The notes beneath the pieces are model-generated. The model was given only the letters and a program-made list of their open reading frames with translations. It searched no databases and was not told where the DNA came from. Positions 48,401-61,699 of a stretch of DNA of 64,000 bases are shown here, one piece after another. Origin of the DNA: Paraphaeosphaeria minitans (Eukaryota; Ascomycota; Dothideomycetes; Pleosporales; Didymosphaeriaceae); NCBI GenBank assembly GCA_015832175.1, contig WJXW01000008.1, positions 2,108,001 through 2,172,000 on the forward strand. The letters are read 5' to 3'. The stretch's first letter is position 1, and each line of letters begins with the position of its first letter. A program made the position numbers and the translations under genes.

Positions 48401-50730
48401 TAAATGCACTAGTAGCTTTTATAGCACTTATTAACAACGTACTTTGTAAACATCTAGACATATTTATTATCGCGTATATAGACGATATCCTCGTCTTTTC
48501 TAAAAACAAATCAGACCACACCAAGCACGTACAGACAGTACTAGAAGCACTAGATAAAGTATGCCTTTGTATTAAACTTAAGAAATACAAGTTCAACATT
48601 AAATAACTTAAATTCTTAGAACACATTATTACTACGAAAGGAATTAAGATGGCACTAAGTAAAGTTAAATACATTAAGAACTAGCTAATACTAAAGACAG
48701 CTAAGAATATCCAAGAATTCTTAGAATTCTATAGATTTAATTAATAATTTATCTAAAATTACGTAAAGGTTATAATACCCTTAACAAATCTTACAAAGAA
48801 GGACATACCCTTTAAATAGATAGATAAGTGCAGAATGTTATTCTAACTCCTTAAGATAGCATGTATTATAGAACTTATCCTTATTTATTTTAGAAGGGAT
48901 AAACCACTACGCTGTAAAATAGACGCTAGCGATCTTGCGCTAGGCGCCTACGCTAAATAAGAACGTAATAGCAAATAGCACCTAATTACCTATTACTTAT
49001 GCAAATTCAATAACACCAAAACACAATACAACGTATATAATAAAGAACTCTACGCTATTATTAAAGCCTTAAAGCACTAGAGGATTTACGCGCTTAGTTA
49101 CTTAACGCTAGAAATCTACACAGATTATAAGAACCTTCTAAAGTTCACAATAACAAAAGAACTTACGCCATAATAACAAAGATAGTTATAAACTATAGGG
49201 TAGTACAAGTTTAAAATCATCTATGTAGCTAGAAAAGAGAATAGCAGAGCAGACGCTCTTAGCTAATAAAGTAATCTAGTAGGAGAAAAAGTAAAAACCT
49301 TCTCTGCAATTCTTTATAAAGCTAAAGATAGATCTCTAGAACTAACAGCGAAACTAAATTAACTTTTAGTAATTAACTAAGAAGTTCTAGAACATCTACA
49401 GACTGAGATTATCTAACAATACCACAATGACCCTATGTACAGACACCTAGGCATCACAAAGACAATAGAACTTATCTAAAGGAATTACACCTTTAAAGGA
49501 ATTAAGAAAGTAGTAACAACTTATATCTATAAATGTGCAGAATGCTAAAGAAATAAACACAGTATATATTTTAAATATAGAGAGATGTAAGCAATTAGAA
49601 TACTAATAGCACTATAAGAAGACATTACTATAGATTTTGTCACAGGAATTCTAAACTCTAAGGATCTAATAATAGGAATTAAATACGACAGCATACTAGT
49701 AATAATCTACTAACTAACTAAGTATGTTAAGCTTATTCTATGTCTTAAAAAAATAATGGTAAAGGAACTCGCTTTTCTTATCCTAGACTAACTAATTAGA
49801 CACTACAGAATCCTAAAAATAATTATTAGCGACAGGGATAAGCTCTTCACGTTAAATTATTAGATAACGCTTATAGCACTACTTAGAATGAAATAAAAGC
49901 TATTAATAGCTTACTATCTATAAATAGACAGACAGACAGAACGTACAAACTAAACTATAGAAATGTACCTACGTATTTACTGCAATAGTTAGAAGAATAA
50001 CTAGATTTTATTACTACCTATAGCACAGTTAGCCTATAATAACAAAGTATTAGTAGTATTAGGATATACACTGTTCTATGCAAACTATAGAAGACACCTA
50101 TATTTCTTTAATTAACAATTCCCTACGACAATTAAGGCAAAAGAAGCTATAGATATAGTAGAAAATATAAAGAAAATACACTAACAACTCTAAGAGAATC
50201 TTAAGAAAGCTTAGTAGTAATTAATTTTATACTAAAACTAAAAACAAAAAATGGCACTTTAGCTAAAAAAGGGGGATAAAGTATATCTGCTTACAAAAAA
50301 CCTTTAAACTTAGAAGAAAAAACACAAGAAACTAGATTGTATTAAGGTTAGACTATTTTACATTTCTAAGTAAATATTACTAGTAAACTATAAGTTAGAA
50401 CTACCGCCAGATGCAAAGATATACTTAGTATTCTATATATTACTACTAAAACTAGCAGACCCTAATACACTAGTTAAAACTACCTTCTACCACTAGACTA
50501 AGAAAGAAAATAAATTTCAGGTTAAAAGAATACTAGAGTACAATTAGTATAATAATACGTACCTTATTAAGTGGAAAGGTTACCTACATAGCAAAAACAC
50601 CTAGGAACTAAAAAATAATCTAGGAAACTATTAGTAAAAGATTAAGAAGTTCTACTAGAAATAACTAGGACGCACCTAGGAATTACCACCAGCATAGGGG
50701 CTAGCCTATAAAACAGACTAGTTAATTACC
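45470..50730 (+). pseudogene. Gypsy-3 gag-pol-chromodomain polyprotein, RIP-degraded
   Basis: A single frame reads through with TAA/TAG as Gln. Gag has a poly-Asn tract near 45,750 and a zinc knuckle at about 46,335-46,385 that has lost only its first Cys (YFICGKLGHIARNC). The protease is around 47,400-47,700. The RT keeps a genuine open stretch of 73 codons at 48385-48606 with an intact YIDDILVFSK box, the only intact catalytic box among these gypsy copies. Integrase follows at about 49,400-50,300, and the chromodomain at about 50,535-50,640 has YLIKWKGY. No ATG is seen at the expected gag start. Confidence 0.85.
48385..48606 (+). CDS. Surviving open RT fragment of gypsy-3
   Basis: A 73-codon open stretch of the reverse transcriptase palm with the catalytic YIDDILVFSK motif at about residues 32-41. 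It is the middle of a dead polyprotein, not an independent gene. The overlapping minus-strand frame at 48360-48674 is its shadow. It is useful as the least damaged probe for this gypsy family. Confidence 0.7.
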   Translation: MLFRLINALVAFIALINNVLCKHLDIFIIAYIDDILVFSKNKSDHTKHVQTVLEALDKVCLCIKLKKYKFNIK

Positions 50731-50779
50731 TTAGCGCCTAACAGCGCGTTAGGATTTATTAACGCAGTAGTCTATACTA

Positions 50780-51215
50780 ACTCCTCCTACGCCTTAAGCG
50801 CTTCTAACTTGTCTATAGTACTTATACTACGATTAAATAATTCTTATTCCTTCTAATGTAATTTCTTTTACTAATTGCGTAAGCGCGCTATCTTCTTTTA
50901 CACCTAATAGGCGCGAAGGAGAGCTACTTTAGCTAGCTCTTTTTTAATATAGAGTTTTACCTTCTCTTTAGCCTCTAACTTTTCTAACCTCTCTATTTTA
51001 GCATTTATTTTTAAATAATCTAGTAAAGGGATCTTCTTAGGCTTGTACTTCTAGTTTTCCTATCTAACGTAGTTAGTACACTAAGAGTGCAAAGAAGACA
51101 GATAATAAGTATATTTCTTTTTAGCATAGTACAAATAGGTAACTATCGCAAAAACATAGTTTTTCTTAAGATAATTAGCTTAACTGTGGCAATATTAAAT
51201 AGAATAAGATAATAA
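50780..51215 (-). pseudogene. Antisense Cys-rich/coiled-coil ORF of gypsy-3
   Basis: On the minus strand, opposite pol and upstream of the polypurine tract. An N-terminal Cys/Tyr-rich part (a YAKKKY segment) leads into a coiled-coil-like stretch (IERLEKLEAKE, then KELAKVALLRAY) and a Gln/Lys-rich tail. Stops are TAA/TAG. It corresponds in position and layout to the antisense frame of gypsy-1/2, although the sequence is clearly diverged. Confidence 0.5.
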
Positions 51216-51266
51216 CTTTATAGGTAGTTAACTTATAAAGATATTAAGCTTAGAGGGGAAGAATAA

Positions 51267-51722
51267 TATTAGGATCTAGCTATACGTAAGTAGTAGGGCG
51301 TAAGCTTATTAAACTACTAGTCTGCTAGAGTTAGCTAACTAAGTAGTTAGGTAATAGGTTATAGGTCCTAAGGGTTCTAAAGACCGCACAGGCCTTACCT
51401 ATATAGGAACTCTAGGACGCGTAGGACTCGCCTGCACGGGACTCTAGGACATATAGGACTCTAGGACATATAGGACTCTAGGATATATAGGATTCTGGGA
51501 TGTGTGGGACTACTTAGTATATAGGAACGTGAGAATAAGCTTCTTATACTTGTATTTAATCTATTTATTAATCTATTATTTAGATTCTAGTAGACTAAAT
51601 TATTAACTTATTACACTTTGTAAGATACTATTATATTAACAAGACCTTCCACCTTCTGTAAGTACTCCTGCCTAAGAACCAACCTTAACCCTTTAGGACT
51701 AGCTACCCTCTTAGATTTAACA
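51267..51722 (+). repeat. Gypsy-3 3' LTR (U3 type 2)
   Basis: 456 bp, tattagg to tttaaca, with the same 17-bp tandem array (about 51,415-51,515). Confidence 0.92.
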
Positions 51723-53710
51723 TTTTCTTCCTCTAGCTCTCCTTTAAAGTTAATAATATATACTTATACATCTATAGTAGAGGGTTTATATTTATAGAAG
51801 TTAGTATATAATAATATATATTACCTTTTAGCTTACTAGGTATCCTTTAGTAGATAGTTAGTAGACTAGTATTCTTCTTTATAGTATATAAAGTATTTCT
51901 ACTTTATATAAGAGCTTAAACTTCTAAAGTTACTCCTTCCTTTTAGTCTAAAGGTTAATCTGCCTCTAGAGGGGCTAGATCCTTTTATGTAATTAGAATT
52001 ATTATATTATTAATTAGTGTAGTACACCTCTTTACTATCTTAGAGAAACTATAACTTTTTCCTATTTTTAGTAACTTAGAGTAACGCACAAAGGTCGCTA
52101 AGTAAGCCTTCTACTATATTTTTAGGGTTAAATATAGCTTATTTAAGGTTAAGATAGCTGTAGTATACTTATATAATAGTAGTGTGTAGTTATAGTTTAC
52201 TACTAAAGCCTTATCTAAGAGCCCTTTAGGCTAAAGTAAGCTTATTAATTATTACTTTTAAGGCCTTATATAATATAGCAGCTAGATTATTCCTTTTATA
52301 GCGTTTAAAGGTAAGAGTAGTCTAGTCTATTTAGTACTAATTATAATTAACACTAGTGTTAAAGTGCCTATTTAGTCTATTGTACAATTTATCCTATAAA
52401 AGTCCTAGTCTAATATTGTATAGGTAGTAAGTGCTCGCACGATTAAAAAGGATTCCTAAGAAGATGTTTATATACTAGTTCTATAGTATACCTAGCCTAT
52501 AGCATAGTTCTCTAAAGACTTTTACCTTGTCTACTAAGATATTATATAGCCTACTAGTGTAGTTATTCTCTTTACTCTAAGCCTTCTAAAAGAGGATAAT
52601 CTTATCTAGCTAGATATAAGCATAATCTCCTAGTTATTAAGAAAACTAGGAGTGTCTAGCCTCTTTATATAATATAGTTTATTAGGCAAAAGTAGTCTAG
52701 GTTTTAGGCTATTACCACTAGTGTGGCTCTATATATAGTGTCTCTGTCCTCGCATATATAGGGATAGGCCCTAGCTGTGCTCTATGTGTATATACATTAC
52801 CTATAGATAGTATAAGTTATATTATTAGGATTATGCGAAGCAGTTTAGGTTATAGTTATAGTGTTATTATATAAAGGGTCTATAGCTTATAGTTAAGCTA
52901 TAATAGTCTAAAGAGTTTCTTTGCATAGGTATCCTTTATTATAATATTAGTAGTAATAAAGCTTTCTTTTATAAGAAAAGCGATAAGCTCTCTTCTTACT
53001 ACATAACTAATTTTATTAAAGTTTTTCTCTTTCTAGTTATTAAAATCTTTAGTAAAAAAAGAAATTACTTTTTTACCTTTAAAGCTGCTTACGCGATATT
53101 GCGTAATTATATACACTATATAAGTATTTAGCCATTTTAGAGAAGGGGGTAGGTAGCTATATAAATCTACTCTATCTATCTAGTACTTTTGTGCAATCTC
53201 TCCTCTTAAGGTAATAGCCTTAATATTTATTACTTCCTCTACTTATTAAAGCTATTTAAAGTTGTCCTCCTAGATAGCTTATTGTGCGATTCCTTCTTAT
53301 ACAGATTCCTCTAGAAAGTCTACTAGTCCTAGTGCTATATTATTATCTTATCGAATTGTGCGACTAGACTATATTAGTGTGTCACTAGTTTAATTGTATA
53401 ACGTGTTTACGTTTAGTTGTCACTAGTTTAATTGTGCAACGTGTTTACGTTTAGTTATTACTAGTTTAATTGTGCGACGTGTTTTTTAGGGTTATGAACA
53501 TACTCACTATCTCCTTTCTTTTCTATAAAATAGCTTAGACTACATTGTGCAACTCTTTACAGATATACCCGCTTTATTTCTACTTATTATACAATCCAAA
53601 ATTCGATCTCTAGTAAAGGTAATAATATAGAGCCTACGCATCTAGCTTATAGGGCGCTCTGTCTTTAGACTTTACTAGTTTACAGTTAATTAGAATTAAC
53701 CACTAATTAG

Positions 53711-53948
53711 TGTTAGTTTAGCTTAATCTACAATTAAGCATTTAAGGGTTAATAGTATACTATTATATAAAGGGTAAGAAGTAGGTTTAATTAATTACGT
53801 CTAGTCTATTATATAAAAGGGCACTAAGGACCTTATAAAGTCTCTGCCTCTTAGCGCTAACCTAAGCAGTGGGTCCTTATGCGGGTTCCTATAGGTAGGC
53901 AGGCCCCTATTTCACTCAGTGCTATTTGTACGATAAACTATACAGACA
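53711..53948 (-). repeat. Copia-B 5' LTR
   Basis: 238 bp, tgttag to cagaca, followed by the duplication accta. Confidence 0.9.
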
Positions 53949-54817
53949 ACCTAGGATAATACTCTATATATCTAGACTATAGATAAAGTAAGCCAGTTTA
54001 CGTAAAAGATTATAGTTTATACGCTAATTAGCCCTTACCCTTACTAGGAAGGTTAGTAATAAAATATAAAAGGTTTTAGGATAATATACACCACTTAATA
54101 ATGTACTCTTTAGTAGACTTAAAAGGGTAGATAAAGAGGTCTACCTTTATATTACTAGTAGGGCCACGCTTATTTAGATTATTACTACCCTTCCTACTAC
54201 TAGCACTAGAAGCGGCTATTCTACCTAGAGTATAGTTAACTGCAGCTATAACTATAGTAGAGTTATTAAATAGGTATTAGAAGGACTAAAAGAGAGAGAG
54301 GAAGAGGCTAAGGTAAAATTATAGGCCTAGAATTAGACTAACGCTGCGTTACTGCCTAATATGTGAAGAAGTTAACAAATAATTTTAATAATAGAGACAT
54401 AAGCAGTAGATAGGCGATAGGTTAGCAGGTAGAATAATTAGATAAGGGTGGCTAGCTAAAGATTAAGGAAATTATACGTCTAGAAGGTAATTACTAATAA
54501 GGTGTTAAAAGGGTAGTAAGGTAGTAGGCTTAAGGGACTAAGCCTAGAAGAGAGGGAGGAAAATGTAGTGTAAAGGTTGGCCTATAATAGAGAGTTAGAG
54601 AAACATAGGGCTAATTAGCTATTATTTAAGATAGCTAATTAGAGAAAAACTAACAATAACTAGAAAAGACACGAAGAAACCTAATGGACAATTAGAGTAG
54701 TTAGATTTATATAATAGATTTTGTAGTTAGATTTATATAATAGATTTTAGATAGGATAACTTAACTTATTCTTTTATATTCCTTACTTAAGGTAAACGCA
54801 CCCACATACACCACACT
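53949..54817 (+). repeat. Repeat X, second copy
   Basis: 54380-54640 and 54640-54815 match 1103-1352 and 3352-3530. The plus-strand reading is rich in Arg, Glu, Gln and Lys (for example EEREENVVQRLAYNRELEKHRA), apparently a coiled-coil-type C-terminal region. A 27-bp tandem duplication at about 54,697-54,750 is absent from the first copy. Family unknown. Confidence 0.45.
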
Positions 54818-54993
54818 ATTTATGTAGGTTATAATTAAATTCTAGTGCCTAGTATGCGTTTTAAAGTATTTACTTCTATTATTATTTTTCAGTACGTGGC
54901 TTATACACATTGTCTTCTTCTTCTTATAAGGATATTCTACTATTTTTCCTCCTATAGTCTTTACTATTCCTATGTACTAGTTAAATTAGTAGT

Positions 54994-55231
54994 TGTCCGT
55001 ACAGTTTATCGTACAAGTAGCACTGGGTAAAGTGGGGGCCTGCCTACCTGTAGGGACCCGCACAAGGACCCACTACTTAGGTCAGCGCTAAGAGGCAGAG
55101 ACTTCATAAAGCCCTCAGTGCCCCTTTGTACGATAGACAAGACGTAATTAATTAAACCTACTTCTCACCCTTTGCACGATAGTATACTATCAACCCTCAA
55201 ATGCTTGATTGCAGATTGAGCCAAACCTACA
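54994..55231 (+). repeat. Copia-B solo LTR, nearly unmutated
   Basis: 238 bp, tgtccgtacag to ccaaacctaca, with perfect duplications gtagt (54989-54993 and 55232-55236). It is far richer in CA, TG and GC than every other copia-B LTR here and is the best model of the ancestral LTR. Confidence 0.92.
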
Positions 55232-55932
55232 GTAGTTCTATTATTACTTCTTATGTAGGGTAGTTTACAAAGCTATCTAAACGTTTGGCTATATTATAGT
55301 ATTTATAGTCTTAGTTTAGACACGTATACTAGTATAGTTGTATATAATCTCTATTAATAAGTATATTATAGCATTTATTACCCTTTAGCGTAAGGTAAGG
55401 GAAGTATTTTACTTATTATTTATTTTAAAGATATTTATTATAAGCTATAATAGAGTAGTCTATCTATATTTATCTATAGCGTAGGTTCCTTCTAGGTTAC
55501 CTCTTATTCTTCTCTTTCTCTGCCTTATGTTATATATATGTTAGTTCTTCGCAGTACATCTACATATAGAATTAGTATATAGGATTTTAGTAGTCTAGGT
55601 AGTACTTTAGTACGTAGTCTACTTTCTTATTTTTTTAGGGTTATATCCCTTTTAGTGCTCTGTTTAGTTTATCTAGGAATAGAGCTTTTCTATATCTTAG
55701 GTCTCTATCTCTTAGCTAGTAGGGTTCTATATAGTTCTAAATATTTAGTTTATATTTAAGTGACATAGAATTGTCTACTTCCTACCTACTTTATAGGTAA
55801 AGAGTAGGAGATTTTAGTATCTCTTCTATATCTTTAGTGTTATAGTATATGTCTAAATTATCTTCTAAATCTTTATAAAATTATAAGTTAGGGAAATCTA
55901 ATCGCTTACTTTGCTCTAGTGTAATATGTTAG

Positions 55933-56388
55933 TGTTAGGATCCAGCCGCGCACGAGCAGCGGGGCACAAGCTTATTAGACCACTAGTCTACTAGAGTCAG
56001 CTAACTAAGTAGTTAGGTGATAGGTCACAGGTCCTAAGGGTCCTAAGGACCGCACGGGCCTCGCCCGTACAGGAACTCTGGGACACGTGGGACTCGCCCA
56101 CACAGAATTCTAGGACGTATAGGATTCTGGGACGCATGGGATTCTAGGACGTACGGGATTCTAGGATGTGTAGGATTACTTAGTATATAGGAACGCAAGA
56201 ATAAGCTTCTTATACTTATATTTAATCTATTTATTAATCTATTGTTTAGATTCTAGTAGACTAAATTATTAACTTATTACACTTTATAAGATACTATTAT
56301 ATTAACAAGACCTTCTACCTTCTGTAAGTACTTCTGCCTAAGAACTAACCTTAACCCTTTAGGACTAGCTACCCTCTTAGATTTAATA
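55933..56388 (+). repeat. Gypsy-4 5' LTR (U3 type 2)
   Basis: 456 bp, tgttagg to tttaata. GC-rich start and a 17-bp-type array (about 56,080-56,180). Confidence 0.92.
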
Positions 56389-56399
56389 TCTTAAACAAT

Positions 56400-59300
56400 C
56401 TTAACATAAGTATTTTACAAACTCCTACCTCTTCTACAGCTTTAGGTACCGCTAAGATTACTCCTATAAAGGATAGTAGTAAGGTGCACAAACCTAATCT
56501 CTACTTTAGCAAATAATCTTAAACTAACGTCTAGATTCTCTAGTTAAACCTCTACTTCTTTAACTTAGACAAACCTTTTAAAGACAAAAAGAAGGTTATC
56601 TTCGTAGCGACATATATGCGAGGAGATATAGGATTATAGATCTATCCTTACCTTAAAAAGTATCTAGGAATAGACTATAATAATAATAACAATAATTACG
56701 TAAATAAGCACGCTAATGTAGTTAACATTATTAAAGATTATAATAACTTTAAAAAGTGCCTTAAGTAACTCTTTAAAATCGCTAATAAGGACTTTATTAC
56801 AAAAGCAAAGATTTAAACTATAACTTAGAAATAATTAGTAGCTAAGTATATAGCTAAGTTTTATAGATACGCTGTGTAACTTAACTAGGACAATAAATCT
56901 CTTTAAGACATGTATAAATAAGGACTTAAATAGAAACTACACAAGGAACTCTTACGTAGTAGTGCACAAATCGCTAACCTTAAGGAACTATACAAAGAAA
57001 CTATTAGAATTAATAAAGAATAGTTTTTACTGCAATAGGAGCTCCACTAAAACCCTAGGGTAATAAGCTTTAGATAACTAGCAAAAATAGTTTATAGAAA
57101 CCCTATTAGAATTGTCTAAAAGTAATAGCTAAGGAACTACTAGAGATACAAACTAATAGAAAATGTCCAGTTTAACTACTTAGGCAAAGGAAAAAGAGGA
57201 AAGATAGGCCCTAAGCAGCCTAATAAACGCGTCTCTAATAGAAGTTAATAACTAATAACTAAAACCCGTAAATGCTTTACATGTGGCAAACTAGGCTATA
57301 TAGCTAGGAACTGCAGATTAAAGAACAAAGTCTATTAAACTAAGTTAAATATACTAACTATTAAGGACTAAAAACCTAATAAAGAATAGGAAGTTATTAT
57401 AACACTATTTAGTTACTAACGCGTTACACTAGAGTAAAGTAAGCGATTAGATTTACCTAACTCACAACTATACAAAGATCTAGAAGACAACTCTAACGTA
57501 TACTATAATATAGAAGACGTAGAAGAGATACTAAGATCTCCTACTCCTTACCTATAAAGTAGGTAGGAAGAAGATAACCCTATGTCACCTAAGTATAAAC
57601 TAAATGTTTAGGACTATATAGAACCCTACTAGGCACTAAAAGGAATGCAACCCTATAATAATAAGAAGTTAGACTACGCACTAAAGTACTACTTAAACCA
57701 CTAAAATCCTACATACTAATTCTATATATAAATGTATTGCAAAGAACCAATATGCGTATAATATAAGATAGAGAAAGAGGAGAACAAGAAATAACTTAGA
57801 AGGAAACTGCGCTGCAGATAAATATGAATAGACTACTCTATTACAGCTTGCGATAAGCACCTCTAGAATAAATAATAAGTAAAATACTTTTCTTATCTCA
57901 CGCTAAAGGGTAATAAATACTGTAACATGCTTATTAATAGAGACTATATATAACTATACTAGTACACATGTCTAAACTAAGACTATAAATACTATAATAT
58001 AGCTAAACATTTAGACAGCTTTGTAAACTACCCTACGTAAGAAGTAATAACAGAACTACTAATTCAACTAGTACATAGGAATAGTGAAGACCGTAGGAGG
58101 AAAAACAGAAGAACATTCTTATAAAAAGAAGAAGAAAACAATCTACACAAGCTACGTACTTAAGAATAACAATAGAAGCGGATGCTTAGAAACGTATACT
58201 AGGCACTAGAACTTAACTATAACCTATATAAACAGATATCTTTTTTAGGCCTAAACTTAGACAAGAAAACGCCTTTATTAAATTAAATACCATAGTAAGC
58301 ACAGTATTAGTTAAGCTACTAGTATAGCTTAAAGGAATATAGGCTTAAGCTCTTATAGACTTAAGAGCAGGAAGGAACTTTATATCTTATTAGATAGTAA
58401 GACAAGCAGGACTTATAATATTAGAGAAAGAAGTACCCTATATTATCTATGTCGCAAATAGATCTCTAATGCCTAAGACACCTTAAATACACTAGGAGGT
58501 CACTACCATAATAACAGTCTAAGGACATAGAGAGGAACTTACTTTAAATGTCTTACTAGGATCTAAGCATAAGTTAGTCTTAGAATTACCTTAGTTAATA
58601 ATACACAACCCGCAGATTAACTAGAGTATAAAGAAAATATTGTTTAAAAACTGTAATTATATATTATAAGTAAAGCCTACGCATTAACTAAAAATAATAG
58701 TAGATAAAGGAGTTATTAATAACATAATACCGTGATAGATAGTTAAAAAATAGAAACACACCTTAACAGACGCTAGTAGGAACTACTAGGTTAAGAAGCG
58801 CGAGAAGGAGGACAATAGCACACCCTTCACTTTACTAAGAGAGTACAGGAAATAGACACACATATTTACAGAAAAGGAAGAAAAAGTAAACCTACCTAAA
58901 CATTAACCCTAGGATTTTATAATAGACCTAGAAGAAGGGAAAACGCCACCCTTTAGACCACTATATAGTAAGACAGGAGAAGAACTCCTTAAAGAACGTA
59001 ATTTTATTAAAATAAACCTTAAGAAAGGATATATATAACTATTAAAGTTACTAGCAGCAAGCCCTTTTATATTTGTTAAGAAAAAGGATGGATTAGACAG
59101 ACTATACGTTAACTACTAATAACTTAACAATATAATAATAAAGAACTAATATCCACTACTAAACATTATAGAGTTACAAGATTAACTATCTTAAGCCAAG
59201 ATATTCACAATAATAGATCTAAGAGACGGTTACTACCTTATACAAATTAAGAAAGGTGAAGAATAGAAAACAGCGTTTTAATTACGCTACAGACTATTTA

Positions 59301-61660
59301 AGTATAGGGTTATGCTATTTAAACTTATAAATGCACTAGCAGCTTTTATAGCACTTATTAATAACGTACTCTATAAACATCTAGACATATTTGTTATCGC
59401 GTATATAGACAATATCCTCGTCTTTTCTAAAAACAAATTAGACTATACCAAGCATGTATAGACAGTACTAGAAGCACTAGACAAAGCATGCCTTTGTATT
59501 AAACTCAAGAAATGTAAGTTTAACGTTAAACAACTTAAATTCCTAGGACACATTATTACTACAGAAGGAATTAAAATAGCACCAAGTAAAGTCAAATGTA
59601 TTAAGAACTAGCTAATACTAAAAATAGCTAAAAACATCTAAGAATTCTTAGGATTCTATAGATTCAATTAACAATTTATCTAAGACTACGTAAAGGTTAC
59701 AATACCTTTAATAAATCTTATAAAGAAAGACGTACCCTTTAAATAGACAGATAAGTGCGGAATGTTATTCTAACTCCTTAAGATAGCATGTATTATAGAA
59801 CCTGTCCTTATTTATTTTAGAAGCAATAAACCACTACGCTTTAAAACAAACACTAGCGATCTTACGCTAGGCGCCTACGCTAAATAAGAATGTAATAGTA
59901 AATAGCACCTAATTGTCTATTACTTATATAAATTTAATAACGCTGAAACACAATATAATGTACACAATAAAGAACTCTACGCTATTGTTAAAGCCTTAAA
60001 GCACTAGAGGATTTATACGCTTAGTTACTTAACACTAGAAATCTACACAGATTATAAGAACCTTCTAAGGTTCACAACAATAAAAGAACTTACGCCATAA
60101 TAACAAAGATGGTTGTAAACTACTAGGCAGTATAAGTTTAAAATCATCTATATAGCTAGGAAAGAAAATGGCAGAGTAGACGCTCTTAGCTAACAAAGTA
60201 ATTTGGTAGGAGAAAAGGTAAAAACCTTCTTTACAATCTTTTGTAAAGCCAAAGATAGATCTCTAGAGCTAATAGTGGAACTAAATTAACTTTTAGTAAT
60301 TAACTAAGAAGTTCTAGAATATCTATAGACTAAGATTATCTAACAATACCACAATAACCCTATATACGGACACCTAGGCATTACAAAGATAATAGAACTT
60401 ATCTAAAGGAATTACACCTTTAAAGGAATTAAGGAAGCTGTAATAACTTATATCTACAAATATATAGAATACTAAAGAAATAAACACAGCACACATCTCA
60501 AATATAGAGAAATGTAAGCAATTAGAATACTAACAGCACTATAGAAAGACATCGCTATAGATTTTATTATAGGAATTCTAAACTCTAAGGATCCAACAAC
60601 AGGAATTAAATATAACAGTATACTAGTAATAGTCTGCCAACTAACTAAGTATGTTAAGCTTATTCCATGCCTTAAAAGAATAATAGCAAAAGAACTTGCT
60701 TTTCTTATCCTAGACTAACTAGTTAGACACTACAGAATCCTAAAAACAATTATTAGCAATAGAGACAAGCTCTTTACGTTAAATTATTAGACAACGCTTA
60801 TAGCACTACTTAGAACAAAATAAAAACTATTAACAGCTTACTATCTATAAACAGACGGACAGATAGAACGTACGAACCAAACTATAGAAACGTACCTACG
60901 CATCTACTATAATAGTTAGAAGAATAACTAGGTTTTATTACTACCTATAGTATAGTTAGCCTATAATAACAAAGTATTAGCAGTATTAGGACATACACTA
61001 TTCTATACAAACTATAGAAGACACCTACATCTCTTTAACTAATAATTTCCTACAACAATTAAAGCAAAAGAAGCTATAGATATAGTAGAAAACATAAAGA
61101 AAATACACTAATAACTCTAAAAAAATCTTAAGAAAGCTTAGCAGCAATTAATCTTATACTAAAATTAAAAATAAAAAATAGCACCTTAGCTAAAAAAGGG
61201 GGATAAAGCATATCTGCTTACAAAGAACCTTTAAACTTAGAAGAAGAAATATAAGAAACTAGATTATATTAAAGTTAGACTATTTTACATTTCTAAGCAA
61301 ATATTACTAGTAAACTATAAGTTAGAACTACCGCCAGATGTAAAGATACACCTAGTATTCCACGTATCACTACTAGAACTAGCAGACCCTAATACACTAG
61401 TTAAAACTACCTTCTACCACTAAACTAAGGAAGAAAATAAATTTAAGGTTAAAAGAATTCTAGAATATAATTAGCACAACAACACGTACCTTGTTAAGTG
61501 GAAAGGTTACCCACATAGCGAAAACACCTAGGAACTAAAGAATAATCTAGGAAACTATTAGCAAAAAATTAAGGAATTCTACTAGAAACAACTAGGACAC
61601 ACCTAGGAATTACCACCAGCACAAGGGCTAGCCTACAGAACAGACTAGTTAATTACCTTA
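56400..61660 (+). pseudogene. Gypsy-4 gag-pol-chromodomain polyprotein, RIP-degraded
   Basis: Same order as gypsy-3. The zinc knuckle at about 57,265-57,315 keeps all Cys but has His changed to Tyr (CFTCGKLGYIARNC). The RT box near 59,400-59,415 reads YIDN. The chromodomain at about 61,485-61,560 reads YLVKWKGYPHSENT. Premature stops are TAA/TAG. Different residues are lost in gypsy-3 and gypsy-4, so damage was at least partly independent. Confidence 0.85.
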
Positions 61661-61699
61661 ACGCCTAACAGCGCATTAGGATTTATTAACACAGTAGCT

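Larger units (their letters stand above)
45003..51722 (+). mobile_element. Gypsy-3, full-length chromodomain gypsy with U3 type 2
   Basis: 6,720 bp, perfect 5-bp duplications ttttc (44998-45002 and 51723-51727), 456-bp LTRs. The interior is the same family as gypsy-1/2, but the U3 half of the LTR is unrelated. A polypurine tract (agaggggaagaata) precedes the right LTR. It is less RIP-mutated than gypsy-1/2 and keeps many CA dinucleotides. Confidence 0.92.
40077..53948 (-). mobile_element. Copia-B, complete Ty1/copia element, with gypsy-3 nested inside
   Basis: 238-bp LTRs at both ends and perfect 5-bp duplications accta. Without gypsy-3 the element is about 7.15 kb. Coding is on the minus strand, so the right LTR is the 5' one. 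RNase H and RT are readable at about 41,700-42,800. The end regions match the deletion derivative at 1353-3351. Copia-B is a different lineage from copia-A: LTR, RT box and RNase H all differ. Confidence 0.9.

Noticed and set aside
54845..55030. 61-codon plus-strand ORF
   Set aside because: Runs across minus-strand gypsy-5 sequence into an inserted copia-B solo LTR; a chance open frame.
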